Origin: Corallococcus macrosporus
Lineage (GTDB): Bacteria; Myxococcota; Myxococcia; Myxococcales; Myxococcaceae
Direction of reading: 5' to 3'
Assembly: GCF_017302985.1 (NCBI RefSeq)
Contig: NZ_JAFIMU010000006.1
Coordinates: forward strand, 62,001 to 126,000
Length of the DNA: 64,000 bases
Shown here: positions 1-8,111 of the stretch, one piece after another
How positions within the stretch are numbered: the first letter of the stretch is position 1
How the letters are laid out: each line of letters opens with the position of its first letter
Translations under genes and position numbers: made by a program
Notes under the pieces: model-generated
What the model was told of the DNA's origin: nothing
Databases searched by the model: none
The model's input: only the letters and a program-made list of their open reading frames with translations

Positions 1-1
1 C

Positions 2-985
2 TTCGGACCGGTGGTTGCCGTCTCCGTCATCCTCGGCGCGGCCGCGGGTGGCGTGTGGTGGTGGAAACAGCGCATGGCGGATGTCCCCATGGACGTCGCC
101 TCGCAGACCGTGACCGCGCTGGACGCCGGCACCGTGGCCCAGGCCCCCGTGGCCCCGCCCGCGCCCACCGACCCCGTGAAGGCCGCCGGCCTGGAGCGCG
201 CGTCCATCCGCATCGAGGGCCCGCTGGAGACGGCGCTCATCCAGGCCTCGGACGCCACCGTGGGTCCCGCCCTGGCCCAGGTGGTGACACGCACGCTGGT
301 GTGGTGGGTGCGCGTACCCGGTGAAATCCTCCGGGGCGACACGCTGGACGTGCTCTACCAGCGCCGTCCCAACGAGGAGCCGCTGGTGTACGCGGTGCGC
401 TTCGTGAGCGGCAAGACGGGCCAGACGCACCGGGCCTACCGCTTCACGCCCGCGGGCGAGCCGAACGCCCACTACTACCTGCCCAACGGTGACGAGCTGG
501 AGCTGCGGATGGAGAAGTCCCCCATCGACAGCTACGAGCAGATCACCTCCCTCCTGCGCGACGGCCGCGGCCACAAGGGCGTGGACTTCCGCGCCCCGGT
601 GGGCACGACGGTCCGGGCGCCCTTCGCGGGCGTCGTCAAGCGCAAGAACTGGAACTTCGGCAGCAACGGCAACTGCATCGAGCTGGTGGAGTCCGGAGGC
701 AAGGGCCGCCGCGCGCTCTTCCTGCACCTGGCGGAGCTGCCCAAGTCCGTCCAGCCCGGGATGCGCGTGTCCGCGGGCCAGGTGCTGGCCCAGAGCGGCA
801 ACACGGGCCACTCCTTCGCCCCCCACCTGCACTACCAGCTCATGCTGGGTGAAAACCGGGTCCTGGACCCCTTCGACCAGCACAAGACCTACCGCGCCTC
901 CCTGGCGGCGGCCCAGAAGGGCGCCTTCGACACCGAGGTCCAGCGCCTGGACGGACTGCTCGGGACGCCCGTGGCGGGCAAGTAA
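2..985 (+). CDS. M23 family (LytM) metallopeptidase, 5' end outside window
   Basis: Peptidoglycan endopeptidase of the M23/LytM zinc family, probably anchored in the inner membrane and facing the periplasm. The reading frame is open to the first base of the window, so the true start is probably upstream; the first in-window start is a GTG at 11. The visible protein starts with a hydrophobic segment (VVAVSVILGAAAGGVWWW), then an Ala/Pro-rich linker, an OapA/LysM-like middle part, and a C-terminal M23 domain from about residue 180. Zinc ligands are visible as HKGVD (H-x3-D) and HLHYQ (H-x-H), so the enzyme looks catalytically intact. It may instead act as an amidase activator, but activators of that type usually lack these ligands. 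Confidence 0.85.
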   Translation, partial: FGPVVAVSVILGAAAGGVWWWKQRMADVPMDVASQTVTALDAGTVAQAPVAPPAPTDPVKAAGLERASIRIEGPLETALIQASDATVGPALAQVVTRTLVWWVRVPGEILRGDTLDVLYQRRPNEEPLVYAVRFVSGKTGQTHRAYRFTPAGEPNAHYYLPNGDELELRMEKSPIDSYEQITSLLRDGRGHKGVDFRAPVGTTVRAPFAGVVKRKNWNFGSNGNCIELVESGGKGRRALFLHLAELPKSVQPGMRVSAGQVLAQSGNTGHSFAPHLHYQLMLGENRVLDPFDQHKTYRASLAAAQKGAFDTEVQRLDGLLGTPVAGK

Positions 986-1062
986 GGCCCACCCATTTCT
1001 TGACACTCCTCCGACGGCACGGCTAGCTGGCAGGCCTGGGCCGTGGTCGTCGGAGGTAGTGG

Positions 1063-2346
1063 ATGCACAGGTTTCGCGCCGTCATTGCCGCGCTGACGCT
1101 GGGCGTGCCTTTCGCCGCCAGCGCGGCGGACATCACGCGGATTGCTTCCTCGTTCGAGGACGATGATCCGTTCGACCTCTTCCTCGACGTGGGCTTCGAG
1201 CGCACGCAGACGCGCGCGAAGATCGTCCGCGAGCAGCTCGCGGGCGGTGACGCCACCGACGTCCGGGAGGTCAACGAGCTCTGGTACAAGGGCGTGGACG
1301 CGCGGCTGAACCTGGCCGTGGCCTTCGGCCTCTGGAAGGACCTGGAGTTCAGCTTCAAGCTGCCCATCGTCTTCCAGCAGAACGAGTCCTGGAACTTCGT
1401 GTCCGGCACGAACCAGGGCAACTCCACCATCACCAACAGCTGCTTCAACGCGGACGGCTCGCCCTACTCGGCCGAGGGCTGCGTGGGCCGGCTGTTTCGG
1501 ATGCCCCAGGAGAGCTACCGGGGCGGCCTGGGCAACGTGCACTTCGGGCTGGCGTACGCCTTCTTCAACCAGGAGAAGGACGACACCAAGCCCACGTGGA
1601 TCGTCGGCATCGACTACGAGGCGCCCACCGCCAAGCAGCGCGATCCGAGCCTGGACAACACGGATCCGGATGGCGACCGCGGCAACGTGGGCGACCGCGT
1701 CCACAAGTACCAGCTCTACACGTCCTTCTCGCGGCGCATGGGCGTGGCGGAGCCGTACTTCAAGGCCTCCCACACCATCCCGGTGCGCGGCCCCGGCGCG
1801 TACTCGAACTGCGACCAGTCCGGCACCAACCCGTCCAACCTGGGCGCTCCGGGCAACTGCTACAAGGAGCCGTGGACCCGCCATGAGACGGGCATCAAGG
1901 CCCCCTCGCAGACGGCGCTGACGTTCGGCATGGAGCTGGTGCCCTTCGAGAACGCGTCGAAGAACCAGAAGCTCACCCTGGACCTGCGCCTCCTGGGCAA
2001 CTACGTGGGCCGCGGCCGGTACTACAACGAGCTGAGCTCCGCGCTGCGCAAGCTGCTCACCTCCGAGGACTACCTCCAGGTGGGTGGCCAGCTCGGCGTC
2101 ACCGCTCGCGCCGCCCAGGCCTTCACCATCCGCGCGTCCGGCAATTTCCTCTACAACACGGACCACCTGCTCACGACCGAGGCCATCGGCCAGGACGTGG
2201 ACGGCAACGGCCGCATCGACACCGCGCCGGGCTCGCCGGAGCTGAACCCCACGTTCGACTGGCGCTACGACACGGTGTCCCGCCGCTTCCGGGCCATCCA
2301 GAGCACCACGTTCCGCTTCGACCTGGGCGCGACCTTCAGCTTCTGA
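1063..2346 (+). CDS. putative outer-membrane beta-barrel protein
   Basis: Unrecognised secreted protein of 427 residues. It begins with a signal peptide (hydrophobic stretch ending ASA-AD, cleavage near residue 22). The rest alternates polar and aromatic residues, as barrel strands do, and ends in FDLGATFSF with a terminal phenylalanine, the usual signal for outer-membrane barrel insertion. Asp/Gly-rich loops such as DNTDPDGDRG and DVDGNGRID could bind calcium. Two cysteine-containing loops lie near residues 127-145 and 248-267. It is transcribed alone, starting 77 bases after the M23 gene, and converges on rsmI. Function is unknown; a porin or transport barrel is the best guess from shape only. 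Confidence 0.7.
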   Translation: MHRFRAVIAALTLGVPFAASAADITRIASSFEDDDPFDLFLDVGFERTQTRAKIVREQLAGGDATDVREVNELWYKGVDARLNLAVAFGLWKDLEFSFKLPIVFQQNESWNFVSGTNQGNSTITNSCFNADGSPYSAEGCVGRLFRMPQESYRGGLGNVHFGLAYAFFNQEKDDTKPTWIVGIDYEAPTAKQRDPSLDNTDPDGDRGNVGDRVHKYQLYTSFSRRMGVAEPYFKASHTIPVRGPGAYSNCDQSGTNPSNLGAPGNCYKEPWTRHETGIKAPSQTALTFGMELVPFENASKNQKLTLDLRLLGNYVGRGRYYNELSSALRKLLTSEDYLQVGGQLGVTARAAQAFTIRASGNFLYNTDHLLTTEAIGQDVDGNGRIDTAPGSPELNPTFDWRYDTVSRRFRAIQSTTFRFDLGATFSF

Positions 2347-2360
2347 GGGCCCGCCCCCGA

Positions 2361-2390
2361 GGCAGCGGTAGACGTTCCCCTACCGCTGCT
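2361..2390. terminator. hairpin between convergent genes
   Basis: A perfect 10-bp stem (2362-2371 with 2380-2389) around an 8-base loop lies between the barrel gene and rsmI and overlaps the rsmI stop codon. It has no strong T-run, so it may end transcription weakly from either side. Confidence 0.5.
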
Positions 2391-3213
2391 TCAACCCCAG
2401 GCCCAGCCGGTACACCTCCTGGCCGGGCCACCCCGCGCGGCGGGCCAGCTCCGTGCTCAGCGGCTTGAGCTTCTCGCCGCGAGCCAGACCCGCCTCCAGC
2501 GCCTTGCGCAGCTCGTCCTCGCTCCAGCGCTGCTCGCCAGTGCGGCCCTCCACCAGCACCACCACCTCGCCCCGGGTCTCCTCCCCCGCGTAGCGCGCCA
2601 CGAGCGTGGACAGCGGGCCCCGGACGAACTCCTCGTGCAGCTTGGTCAGCTCGCGCGCCACGCACGCGCGCCGGTCGCCCCAGGCCTCCTGGAGGTCCGC
2701 CAGCGTCTCCGCCAGGCGGCGCGGGGACTCGTAGAGGACGCAGGTGGCGGACAGGGGCGCCACCTCATCCAGCATGGCGCGGCGCTCCGGCCCCTTGCGC
2801 GGCAGGAAGCCCAGGAAGTGGAAGCGCCCCGTGGGCAGCCCTGAAGCGCTCAGGGCGGCCACCAGCGCCGTGGGCCCCGGCACCGGCTCCACCTTCAGGC
2901 CGCGCTCCAGCGCCTCCGCCACCAGCTTCTCCCCCGGGTCGCTGATGCCGGGGCTGCCCGCGTCGGTGATGAGCGCGCAGTCCTCACCGGCCTCGAGGCG
3001 GTCCAGGATGCGCCCGGCGCGCTGCCCCTCCGCGAAGGCCGGCAGGCTGACCAGGTCCTTCCCGGCGATGCCGAAGTGGTCCAACAGGATGCGCGAGTGC
3101 CGGGTGTCCTCGCACGCGAGGAAGCCCACGGTGCGCAGCGTCTCCAGGGCCCGGGCGGTGACGTCCCCCAGGTTCCCGATGGGCGTGGCCACGAGGTAGA
3201 GCGTTCCAGCCAA
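2380..3213 (-). CDS. rsmI: 16S rRNA (cytidine(1402)-2'-O)-methyltransferase
   Basis: RsmI methylates the 2'-O of C1402 in the ribosomal decoding centre, using S-adenosylmethionine. The protein has the normal family length (277 residues) and the tetrapyrrole-methylase fold signatures: LYLVATPIGNLGDVT at the N-terminus, CEDTRHSRILLDHFGI, and DAGSPGISDPG in the cofactor loop. The ATG start is followed directly by the conserved N-terminus. yraN ends 13 bases upstream, the classic rsmI-yraN neighbourhood, and both are probably one transcript. Nothing looks broken. Confidence 0.95.
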   Translation of the reverse strand: MAGTLYLVATPIGNLGDVTARALETLRTVGFLACEDTRHSRILLDHFGIAGKDLVSLPAFAEGQRAGRILDRLEAGEDCALITDAGSPGISDPGEKLVAEALERGLKVEPVPGPTALVAALSASGLPTGRFHFLGFLPRKGPERRAMLDEVAPLSATCVLYESPRRLAETLADLQEAWGDRRACVARELTKLHEEFVRGPLSTLVARYAGEETRGEVVVLVEGRTGEQRWSEDELRKALEAGLARGEKLKPLSTELARRAGWPGQEVYRLGLGLKQR

Positions 3214-3226
3214 GGGACGGATTCCT

Positions 3227-3592
3227 TTACATGCCAGCGTCGAAGGCGGCGGGCAGGTGCTCCACCCGGGCGTGCTGGCCCTGGCCCACGACGGAGATGA
3301 CGTCGAAGCGCACCATGCGCCCGTCGATGCCGTTCTGGAAGAGATAGTGCAGCGCGGCCTTCACCACCCGGCGCTGCTTGGCGAAGGACACGGTGTGCGA
3401 GGGGTCTCCCCACGCCGCGGTGGAGCGCATGCGCACCTCCACGAAGCACATGACGTCACCCTGCTCCGCCACGATGTCCAGCTCTCCGTAGCGGCACGTC
3501 CAGTTGCGCGCCACCACCCGGTAGCCCTGCGACTCCAGCAGGCGCACGCCCTCCGCCTCCGCCACGTTCCCCACGTCCCGCCGCGTTCCCAT
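3227..3592 (-). CDS. yraN: YraN/UPF0102 family endonuclease-fold protein
   Basis: Small protein (121 residues) of the UPF0102 family, which has a Holliday-junction-resolvase/restriction-endonuclease-like fold. Its role is not firmly established in the family. The nuclease core is recognisable as YGELDIVA followed by FVEVRMRS. The catalytic E-x-K of the fold reads E-V-R here, with lysine replaced by arginine, so activity is uncertain. It sits 13 bases ahead of rsmI and 36 bases after the SMC-like gene on the same strand, so all three may be cotranscribed. Confidence 0.88.
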   Translation of the reverse strand: MGTRRDVGNVAEAEGVRLLESQGYRVVARNWTCRYGELDIVAEQGDVMCFVEVRMRSTAAWGDPSHTVSFAKQRRVVKAALHYLFQNGIDGRMVRFDVISVVGQGQHARVEHLPAAFDAGM

Positions 3593-3628
3593 TCCGCCCC
3601 CGCCGCCCCACGCACTGCTTCGCGGCGG

Positions 3629-5539
3629 CTAGACGTTAACGGTGCCGTCCGACATCTGGCCGAAGCCGGGGTGCGCGGTGACGTGCAGGACCTGGGTGAG
3701 CGTGCCCAGGTGCTTGAGCATGCGGGCGACGAGGGGCAGCTTCGCCTCGTCCACGCCCGTCAGCACGTCGTCCAGGAGGAACGGGCGCTTCACCCGGGCG
3801 CACGTCTTCTCCACCACCGTCAGGCGCAGCGCCAGGTAGTAGAGGTCGATGTCCTTCGGGGGCAGCTCGCCTACCGGGATGCGCTTGTTCGGCGCGAGCA
3901 GGAAGGCGTTGCCCTCCCGATCCCACTCCACGCCCTGGTAGCGCTTGTCCGTGAGCGCGGTGAGGTACTGCACGCAGCGGTCCTTCAGGAGCGCCTGCAC
4001 CGACAGCATGTCGGACGTGAGCACGTCCGCGGCCTGCGACAGCACCAGCGGGGACGGATCCTCCAGCGGATCCACCGGCACCGGCGCCTGGCCGGGGGCC
4101 GCGACGACCTGCACCGGGGGCGCCTTCGCCAGCGCGATGGACTCCTTCAGCCGGGACAGCTCGCGCTCCACCTCGCGCAGGTCGCGCACGTAGGTGCCCT
4201 TGGCGGACAGCTCCGCGTTGAGCTCCTCCTGCTGCGCGCGCAGCTCCTGCCCATCGCGAAGGGCGCCCTGGTACTCGGCGGAGGCTTCGAACTCCTCCAG
4301 TTGCGTCTGCAGCTCTCCCAACCGGATGCCGAGCAGGTCCTTCTGCTCCAGCGCGCCGGGGATCTCCTCGTAGGTCTCCAGGTTCAGGGCCTTGATGGCC
4401 ATGCGCACCGGCGCGTCCTCGAGCTCGAACTCGTCGAGGATCTTCTTGTGCCGCGCGTCCTTGCGGTTGTCCTTGGAGCCCTTGCGCGTGGCGTGCTGCA
4501 GGTCATCCACGTAGCGCAGCGCCATCCACCCGGCGGTGCCGAAGGCGGGGATGTTGATCAGCGCCAGGTAGCGCCACAGGGGCTGTCCCGCGACGATGCC
4601 CAGGCCCACGCTCAGGCCCATGAAGAGCACGCCCGCGCCCAGGCCGCCCCAGAAGACGCGGTTCTTCGTGAGCGGCGGCACCTGGAGCGACACGTCCTCC
4701 AGCTCCGGATCGCGGTCCGTCTCCAGCCGCGCCAGCGCCTCGTCCCGCCGCGCCACCACCTTCGGGTAGCGCTTCACGCGCGAGAGGATGTCCAGCGGCA
4801 GGCCCAGCGACTCCGGCGACGGCGCCGCACGCCACGCGGCCTCCGCCTCCGCGATGGCGGTCTTGAGCCCCTCGCCGCCCTTGAGCTTCGAGTCCGCCTC
4901 GAAGATGAGCGACGACAGCTCGTCCACCTTGAACTGGAGCTGATCCACCGCCTTCGCGGTGACGAGCTCCTTCTCCAGCACCTTCACCTTCGCCTCGGCG
5001 GCCGGGACGTCCTCCGCGGGCAGCACCTGCGTGGCGGCGGCCAGCGACGGCGTGGCCCCGGAGGCCTTCGCTCCCGCGGCCGCGGCGGCCTTGGGCGCGC
5101 TCCTGCGGGGACGGCGCGACGGCAGCATCACCAGCTGGAGGCAGTACACCTGCTCGAAGGTGGTGCGCGGAGGCAGCCCCGCCTGACCGCGCAGGTACTG
5201 GTTGATCTCCGAGACGTCCGTGGACACCAGCTCCGGCTGGCTCGTGGTGGGGTTGAGCCGGTGCAGCGAGCCAGAACCGCCCAGCTCGCGCAGTACCCGG
5301 TACGTCATCCCGTCCTGGCCCACGAAAGTCAGCGCGGCCTTGCCCGAGCGCCCCGCGGCCCCCACCAGACTGGAGTCCCCGCCCCGGCCGTCCGCGAACA
5401 GCAGCGACAGCACGAGGCTCCCCAAGGGCAGCACGTCCGCCGTGGGCGGCTTGAGGATGAGGTACCCGGTCTTCAGCGGGAAGCGCCCGGCGGGAGAGAA
5501 CCCGCGGACGTTCTGGATGGCGACCTCGACGAAGTGCAT
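3629..5539 (-). CDS. SMC/YhaN-like protein with degenerate ATP site and central membrane hairpin
   Basis: A 636-residue protein laid out like the YhaN/RecF-type ABC ATPases: N-terminal ATPase half, coiled coil (about residues 160-290 and 350-480), two hydrophobic segments at about 290-340, a second coil, and a C-terminal ATPase half. The C-terminal half keeps a Walker B/D-loop (FLLDDVLTGVDEA, near residue 585) and the following H-loop histidine (HVTAHPG). The N-terminal position where a Walker A P-loop belongs reads LKPPTADVLPLGSLVL, with no GxxxxGK[ST]. The signature motif before YLALRL is also altered (VGELPPKDIDLYYLALRL). ATP hydrolysis is therefore doubtful. It starts just after the rplS terminator and is followed by yraN and rsmI. 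Function is unknown. Confidence 0.75.
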   Translation of the reverse strand: MHFVEVAIQNVRGFSPAGRFPLKTGYLILKPPTADVLPLGSLVLSLLFADGRGGDSSLVGAAGRSGKAALTFVGQDGMTYRVLRELGGSGSLHRLNPTTSQPELVSTDVSEINQYLRGQAGLPPRTTFEQVYCLQLVMLPSRRPRRSAPKAAAAAGAKASGATPSLAAATQVLPAEDVPAAEAKVKVLEKELVTAKAVDQLQFKVDELSSLIFEADSKLKGGEGLKTAIAEAEAAWRAAPSPESLGLPLDILSRVKRYPKVVARRDEALARLETDRDPELEDVSLQVPPLTKNRVFWGGLGAGVLFMGLSVGLGIVAGQPLWRYLALINIPAFGTAGWMALRYVDDLQHATRKGSKDNRKDARHKKILDEFELEDAPVRMAIKALNLETYEEIPGALEQKDLLGIRLGELQTQLEEFEASAEYQGALRDGQELRAQQEELNAELSAKGTYVRDLREVERELSRLKESIALAKAPPVQVVAAPGQAPVPVDPLEDPSPLVLSQAADVLTSDMLSVQALLKDRCVQYLTALTDKRYQGVEWDREGNAFLLAPNKRIPVGELPPKDIDLYYLALRLTVVEKTCARVKRPFLLDDVLTGVDEAKLPLVARMLKHLGTLTQVLHVTAHPGFGQMSDGTVNV

Positions 5540-5563
5540 GGCGCGCGCAGTCTAGCCCGAACG

Positions 5564-5624
5564 AAAAAAGGAGCGTCCAGTGAAGGACGCTCCTTCTCTC
5601 ACGCGGCCGCGAAGGCCGCGAGAG
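5564..5624 (-). terminator. tandem terminator hairpins after rplS
   Basis: Read on the minus strand, a perfect 11-bp stem (5568-5578 with 5585-5595) is followed by a T-run (5564-5569), a textbook Rho-independent terminator for the rpsP-rplS operon. A second GC-rich hairpin (about 5596-5624) lies just before it, directly after the rplS stop. Confidence 0.85.
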
Positions 5625-5640
5625 GGTTTCTGCGGACCTA

Positions 5641-6030
5641 CTAGCCCTTGGCGACGGCGGCCTTGGCGGCGGCCTTCTCAGGATCCACCTGCACGTCCAC
5701 GCGCGAGGCCTTGCCCTTCAGCTCGCGGAGGTAGAACAGGCGCTTGCGGTTCACGTCGCCGCGGGTGAGGACCTCGATCTTCTCGTAGCGCGGGCTGTGG
5801 ATGGGGAAGATGCGCTCCACGCCGACGCCGAAGGACATCTTGCGCACGGTGAAGGTCGCGCGGTTCGTGCCCTTGGTCTTGCGGATGACCACGCCCTCGA
5901 AGGCCTGCACGCGCTCCTTCTCGCCTTCCTTGACCTTCCAGTGGACGCGAACGGAATCACCCGTGCGGAACGCGGTGATGTCCTTGCGCAGGAACTTGTT
6001 TTCGACGTGCTCGATGAGGCTGCGGCGCAT
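5641..6030 (-). CDS. rplS: 50S ribosomal protein L19
   Basis: L19 lies at the 30S-50S interface. The 129-residue product shows the family core: [31 protein letters not shown] and [14 protein letters not shown], then the usual basic [13 protein letters not shown] segment. The ATG at 6030 is chosen because the conserved N-terminus ([15 protein letters not shown]) begins there; the open frame continues upstream without family similarity. It has a short Ala/Lys-rich C-terminal tail. It is the last gene of the rpsP-khpA-rimM-trmD-rplS operon, 119 bases after trmD and followed by a strong terminator. Confidence 0.96.
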   Translation of the reverse strand: MRRSLIEHVENKFLRKDITAFRTGDSVRVHWKVKEGEKERVQAFEGVVIRKTKGTNRATFTVRKMSFGVGVERIFPIHSPRYEKIEVLTRGDVNRKRLFYLRELKGKASRVDVQVDPEKAAAKAAVAKG

Positions 6031-6149
6031 GACGGACTCCAGAAAGCGGAACTTGACGCGTAGGACGCGTGGAAAAGAGCGGGCCGTCCTAGCAGAGACC
6101 ACCGGGACGAACAAGCCTGCAACAAAAGGTTCCGCGAGAACACGCAGGG

Positions 6150-6887
6150 TTACAACGCTTCTTCTTCCCTGGCGAGCAGTTTCTGATCCGCCTTGCTGAA
6201 CTCCAGCCGCGCGAACAGGTCCGGCCGCCGCTCCTGCGTGAGCTTGATGGCCTTCCACCGGCGCCACCGGGCGATGCGGGCGTGATCGCCTGACTGGAGG
6301 ACGGCCGGCACCTCGGCGCCCCGGAACACAGGCGGCCGGGTGTAGTGAGGGTGCTCCAGCAGCCCTTCTTCAAAGCTCTCCGCGACGGAGGAGGCCTCGT
6401 TGCCCAGGACGCCCGGCACCAGCCGCGCCACGGCGTCCACCACGGCCAGGGCGGCCACCTCCCCTCCCGTGAGCACGAAGTCGCCCAGCGACAGTTCCCC
6501 GTCCAGGAAGGGCATCACCCGCTCGTCCACGCCCTCGTAGCGGCCGCAGACGAGGATCAGCCCGGCCTCGTGCCGCGCCAGCTCGCGCGCCGTGGCCTGG
6601 GTGAACGTGGGCCCCCGAGGGCTCATCAGGAGCGCCTTCGCGCCGGGCAGCCGGGCCCGCGCGGCCTCGATGGCGGCCACCAGGGGTTCGGGCTTCATCA
6701 CCATGCCGGCGCCGCCGCCGTAGGGCGCGTCGTCGGTGACGCGGTGCTTGCCCTCGGCGAAGTCGCGCACGTTGGTGAGCGTGACGGAGAGCAGCCCCTT
6801 CTCCTGGGCCTTCCCGAGGATGCTCGCGCCCAGGTAGCCAGCCAGCATGTCGGGGAACAGCGTCAGCAGTTCGACGGGGTAGCTCAC
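6150..6887 (-). CDS. trmD: tRNA (guanine(37)-N1)-methyltransferase
   Basis: TrmD methylates N1 of G37 next to the anticodon, preventing +1 frameshifting. The 245-residue protein has the SPOUT trefoil-knot signatures [10 protein letters not shown] and [16 protein letters not shown], plus [15 protein letters not shown], the SAM and tRNA pocket. Translation starts with GTG, which overlaps the rimM stop by four bases (GTGA), indicating translational coupling. It is the fourth gene of the ribosomal operon, with the usual order rimM-trmD-rplS. Confidence 0.96.
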   Translation of the reverse strand: MSYPVELLTLFPDMLAGYLGASILGKAQEKGLLSVTLTNVRDFAEGKHRVTDDAPYGGGAGMVMKPEPLVAAIEAARARLPGAKALLMSPRGPTFTQATARELARHEAGLILVCGRYEGVDERVMPFLDGELSLGDFVLTGGEVAALAVVDAVARLVPGVLGNEASSVAESFEEGLLEHPHYTRPPVFRGAEVPAVLQSGDHARIARWRRWKAIKLTQERRPDLFARLEFSKADQKLLAREEEAL

Positions 6888-7444
6888 CCGTCGTCTCCGG
6901 AGTCCTCGGGGGGACCCTCGGGCCCGTCCGCCTCCAGGTACTCCAGGGGCCGGATGACGATGCGACCCGCGGGCACGTCCACCGTGGGGACGAACTCGTC
7001 CGCGAAGGGCACCACCAGCTCCGGCCGGCCCTTCATGCGGATCACCAGGTTGGGCACCTCACCGGTGGCCCAGACCTCTTCCACCGTGCCCAGGGACGCG
7101 CCCTGCTCGTCCACGGCGGTGAGGCCCACGAGGTCGCCCTGGAAGAACTCGCCCTCTTCTGGCGGCTCCAGGTCCTCGCGGTAGACGAGCACCTTCGCGC
7201 CCACCAGCGCCTCGGCGGCCGTGCGGGACTCGATGCCCTCGAAGCCCACGAGGTCTTCCTTGTTCGCCGGGCGGAAGGACTCCACGGTGTACTCGCGCTC
7301 CTCGCCGGAGCGCAGCCGCAGCCGGACACGGTCGACGGTGCCGAGCGTCTCCGACGCGGGGTCGAAGGCGCGGACGGCCACCTCGCCACGCAGCCCGTGC
7401 GCACGGGCCACGTAGCCCAGCTCCAGACAGGCCAGCGCGCTCAC
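6884..7444 (-). CDS. rimM: 16S rRNA processing protein RimM
   Basis: RimM binds ribosomal protein S19 and assists maturation of the 30S head. The 186-residue protein shows the N-terminal RimM barrel ([20 protein letters not shown]) and the C-terminal PRC-barrel ([16 protein letters not shown] to [15 protein letters not shown]). The start is GTG and overlaps the khpA stop by four bases; the stop overlaps the trmD start in the same way. The C-terminus carries an acidic Pro/Glu tail. Confidence 0.95.
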   Translation of the reverse strand: MSALACLELGYVARAHGLRGEVAVRAFDPASETLGTVDRVRLRLRSGEEREYTVESFRPANKEDLVGFEGIESRTAAEALVGAKVLVYREDLEPPEEGEFFQGDLVGLTAVDEQGASLGTVEEVWATGEVPNLVIRMKGRPELVVPFADEFVPTVDVPAGRIVIRPLEYLEADGPEGPPEDSGDDG

Positions 7445-7725
7445 CGCGCGGCGTCCGGAGCAGGCGGCGCCGGGGGAGAACCCGGGGTGCGCCGGTCGTC
7501 GAGAATCTCCAGGCGGACCTTCTGGCCCTGCTTCTGGGCGGCGGCGTTGAGCAGCGTCCGGAGGGCGTTCACGGTGCGCCCATCACGGCCGATGACCTTG
7601 CCGACGTCCTCGGGGGCGACCTTCAGCTCATAGAGCCGGCCGCCATCCGCCTCGGAGATGCGCAGGGCGACCTGGTCGGGTTGATCAACCAGGGCCTTCG
7701 CCAGATACGTGAGCAGCGGCTCCAC
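7441..7725 (-). CDS. khpA: KH-domain RNA-binding protein KhpA
   Basis: Small single KH-domain protein (94 residues), the YlqC/KhpA type that sits between rpsP and rimM in many bacteria. The KH GxxG loop is clear: VGKVIGRDGRTVNALR. In other bacteria the family binds RNA with a partner (KhpB) and affects cell division and translation; here the role is inferred. The C-terminal tail is Pro/Ala-rich and probably disordered. Translation starts with GTG, and the stop overlaps the rimM GTG start by four bases. Confidence 0.93.
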   Translation of the reverse strand: MEPLLTYLAKALVDQPDQVALRISEADGGRLYELKVAPEDVGKVIGRDGRTVNALRTLLNAAAQKQGQKVRLEILDDRRTPGSPPAPPAPDAAR

Positions 7726-7748
7726 GTCTTGTCCAGACGGGGGCGTGC

Positions 7749-8009
7749 TCAGGCGGTGGTCGCCGGGGCCTGCTTCTTCGCCGTCTTGATGAGGTCCGCG
7801 ACCGTCTCGGAGGGCAGCGCGCCGCTCTTCAGCCAGTAGTTCAGCCGCTCCTCGTTGAACTGCACCTTCGCGGGGCTGTGGTTGGGGTCGTAGGAACCGA
7901 CCTGCTCCAGGAACTTGCCGTCGCGCGGGCTGCGCGAGTCGGTGGCAACCACGTGGTAGTACGGCATCTTCTTGGCGCCCGCGCGGGCAAGACGGAGGAC
8001 AACGGCCAT
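7749..8009 (-). CDS. rpsP: 30S ribosomal protein S16
   Basis: S16 is an early-binding protein of the 30S body. The 86-residue product carries the family opening MAVVLRLARAGAKKMPYYHV and the DSRSPRDGKFLEQVGSYDP motif. It is the first gene of the operon rpsP-khpA-rimM-trmD-rplS. In many bacteria ffh precedes rpsP, but here rlmN lies upstream, separated by about 100 bases that contain a plausible vegetative promoter. Confidence 0.97.
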   Translation of the reverse strand: MAVVLRLARAGAKKMPYYHVVATDSRSPRDGKFLEQVGSYDPNHSPAKVQFNEERLNYWLKSGALPSETVADLIKTAKKQAPATTA

Positions 8010-8063
8010 GGAACGCTCCAGCGAAAACGTGTGACTTCTACGGTAACAGGCGGAGGGGGGCGC

Positions 8064-8092
8064 TCTTAGCGCCCTGCCGACTGGATTGTCAA
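8064..8092 (-). promoter_or_regulatory. candidate sigma-70-type promoter of the rpsP operon
   Basis: On the minus strand a perfect -35 hexamer TTGACA (8092-8087) stands 17 bases before CTAAGA (8069-8064), a weak -10. Its position upstream of the first ribosomal gene fits. The -10 assignment could shift by one base. Confidence 0.5.
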
Positions 8093-8111
8093 GGAAGCTC
8101 GGGTGCTTATG

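Noticed and set aside
3257..5644. A long plus-strand open frame of 795 codons opposite the SMC-like gene
   Set aside because: It shows the composition of an antisense shadow and no domain.
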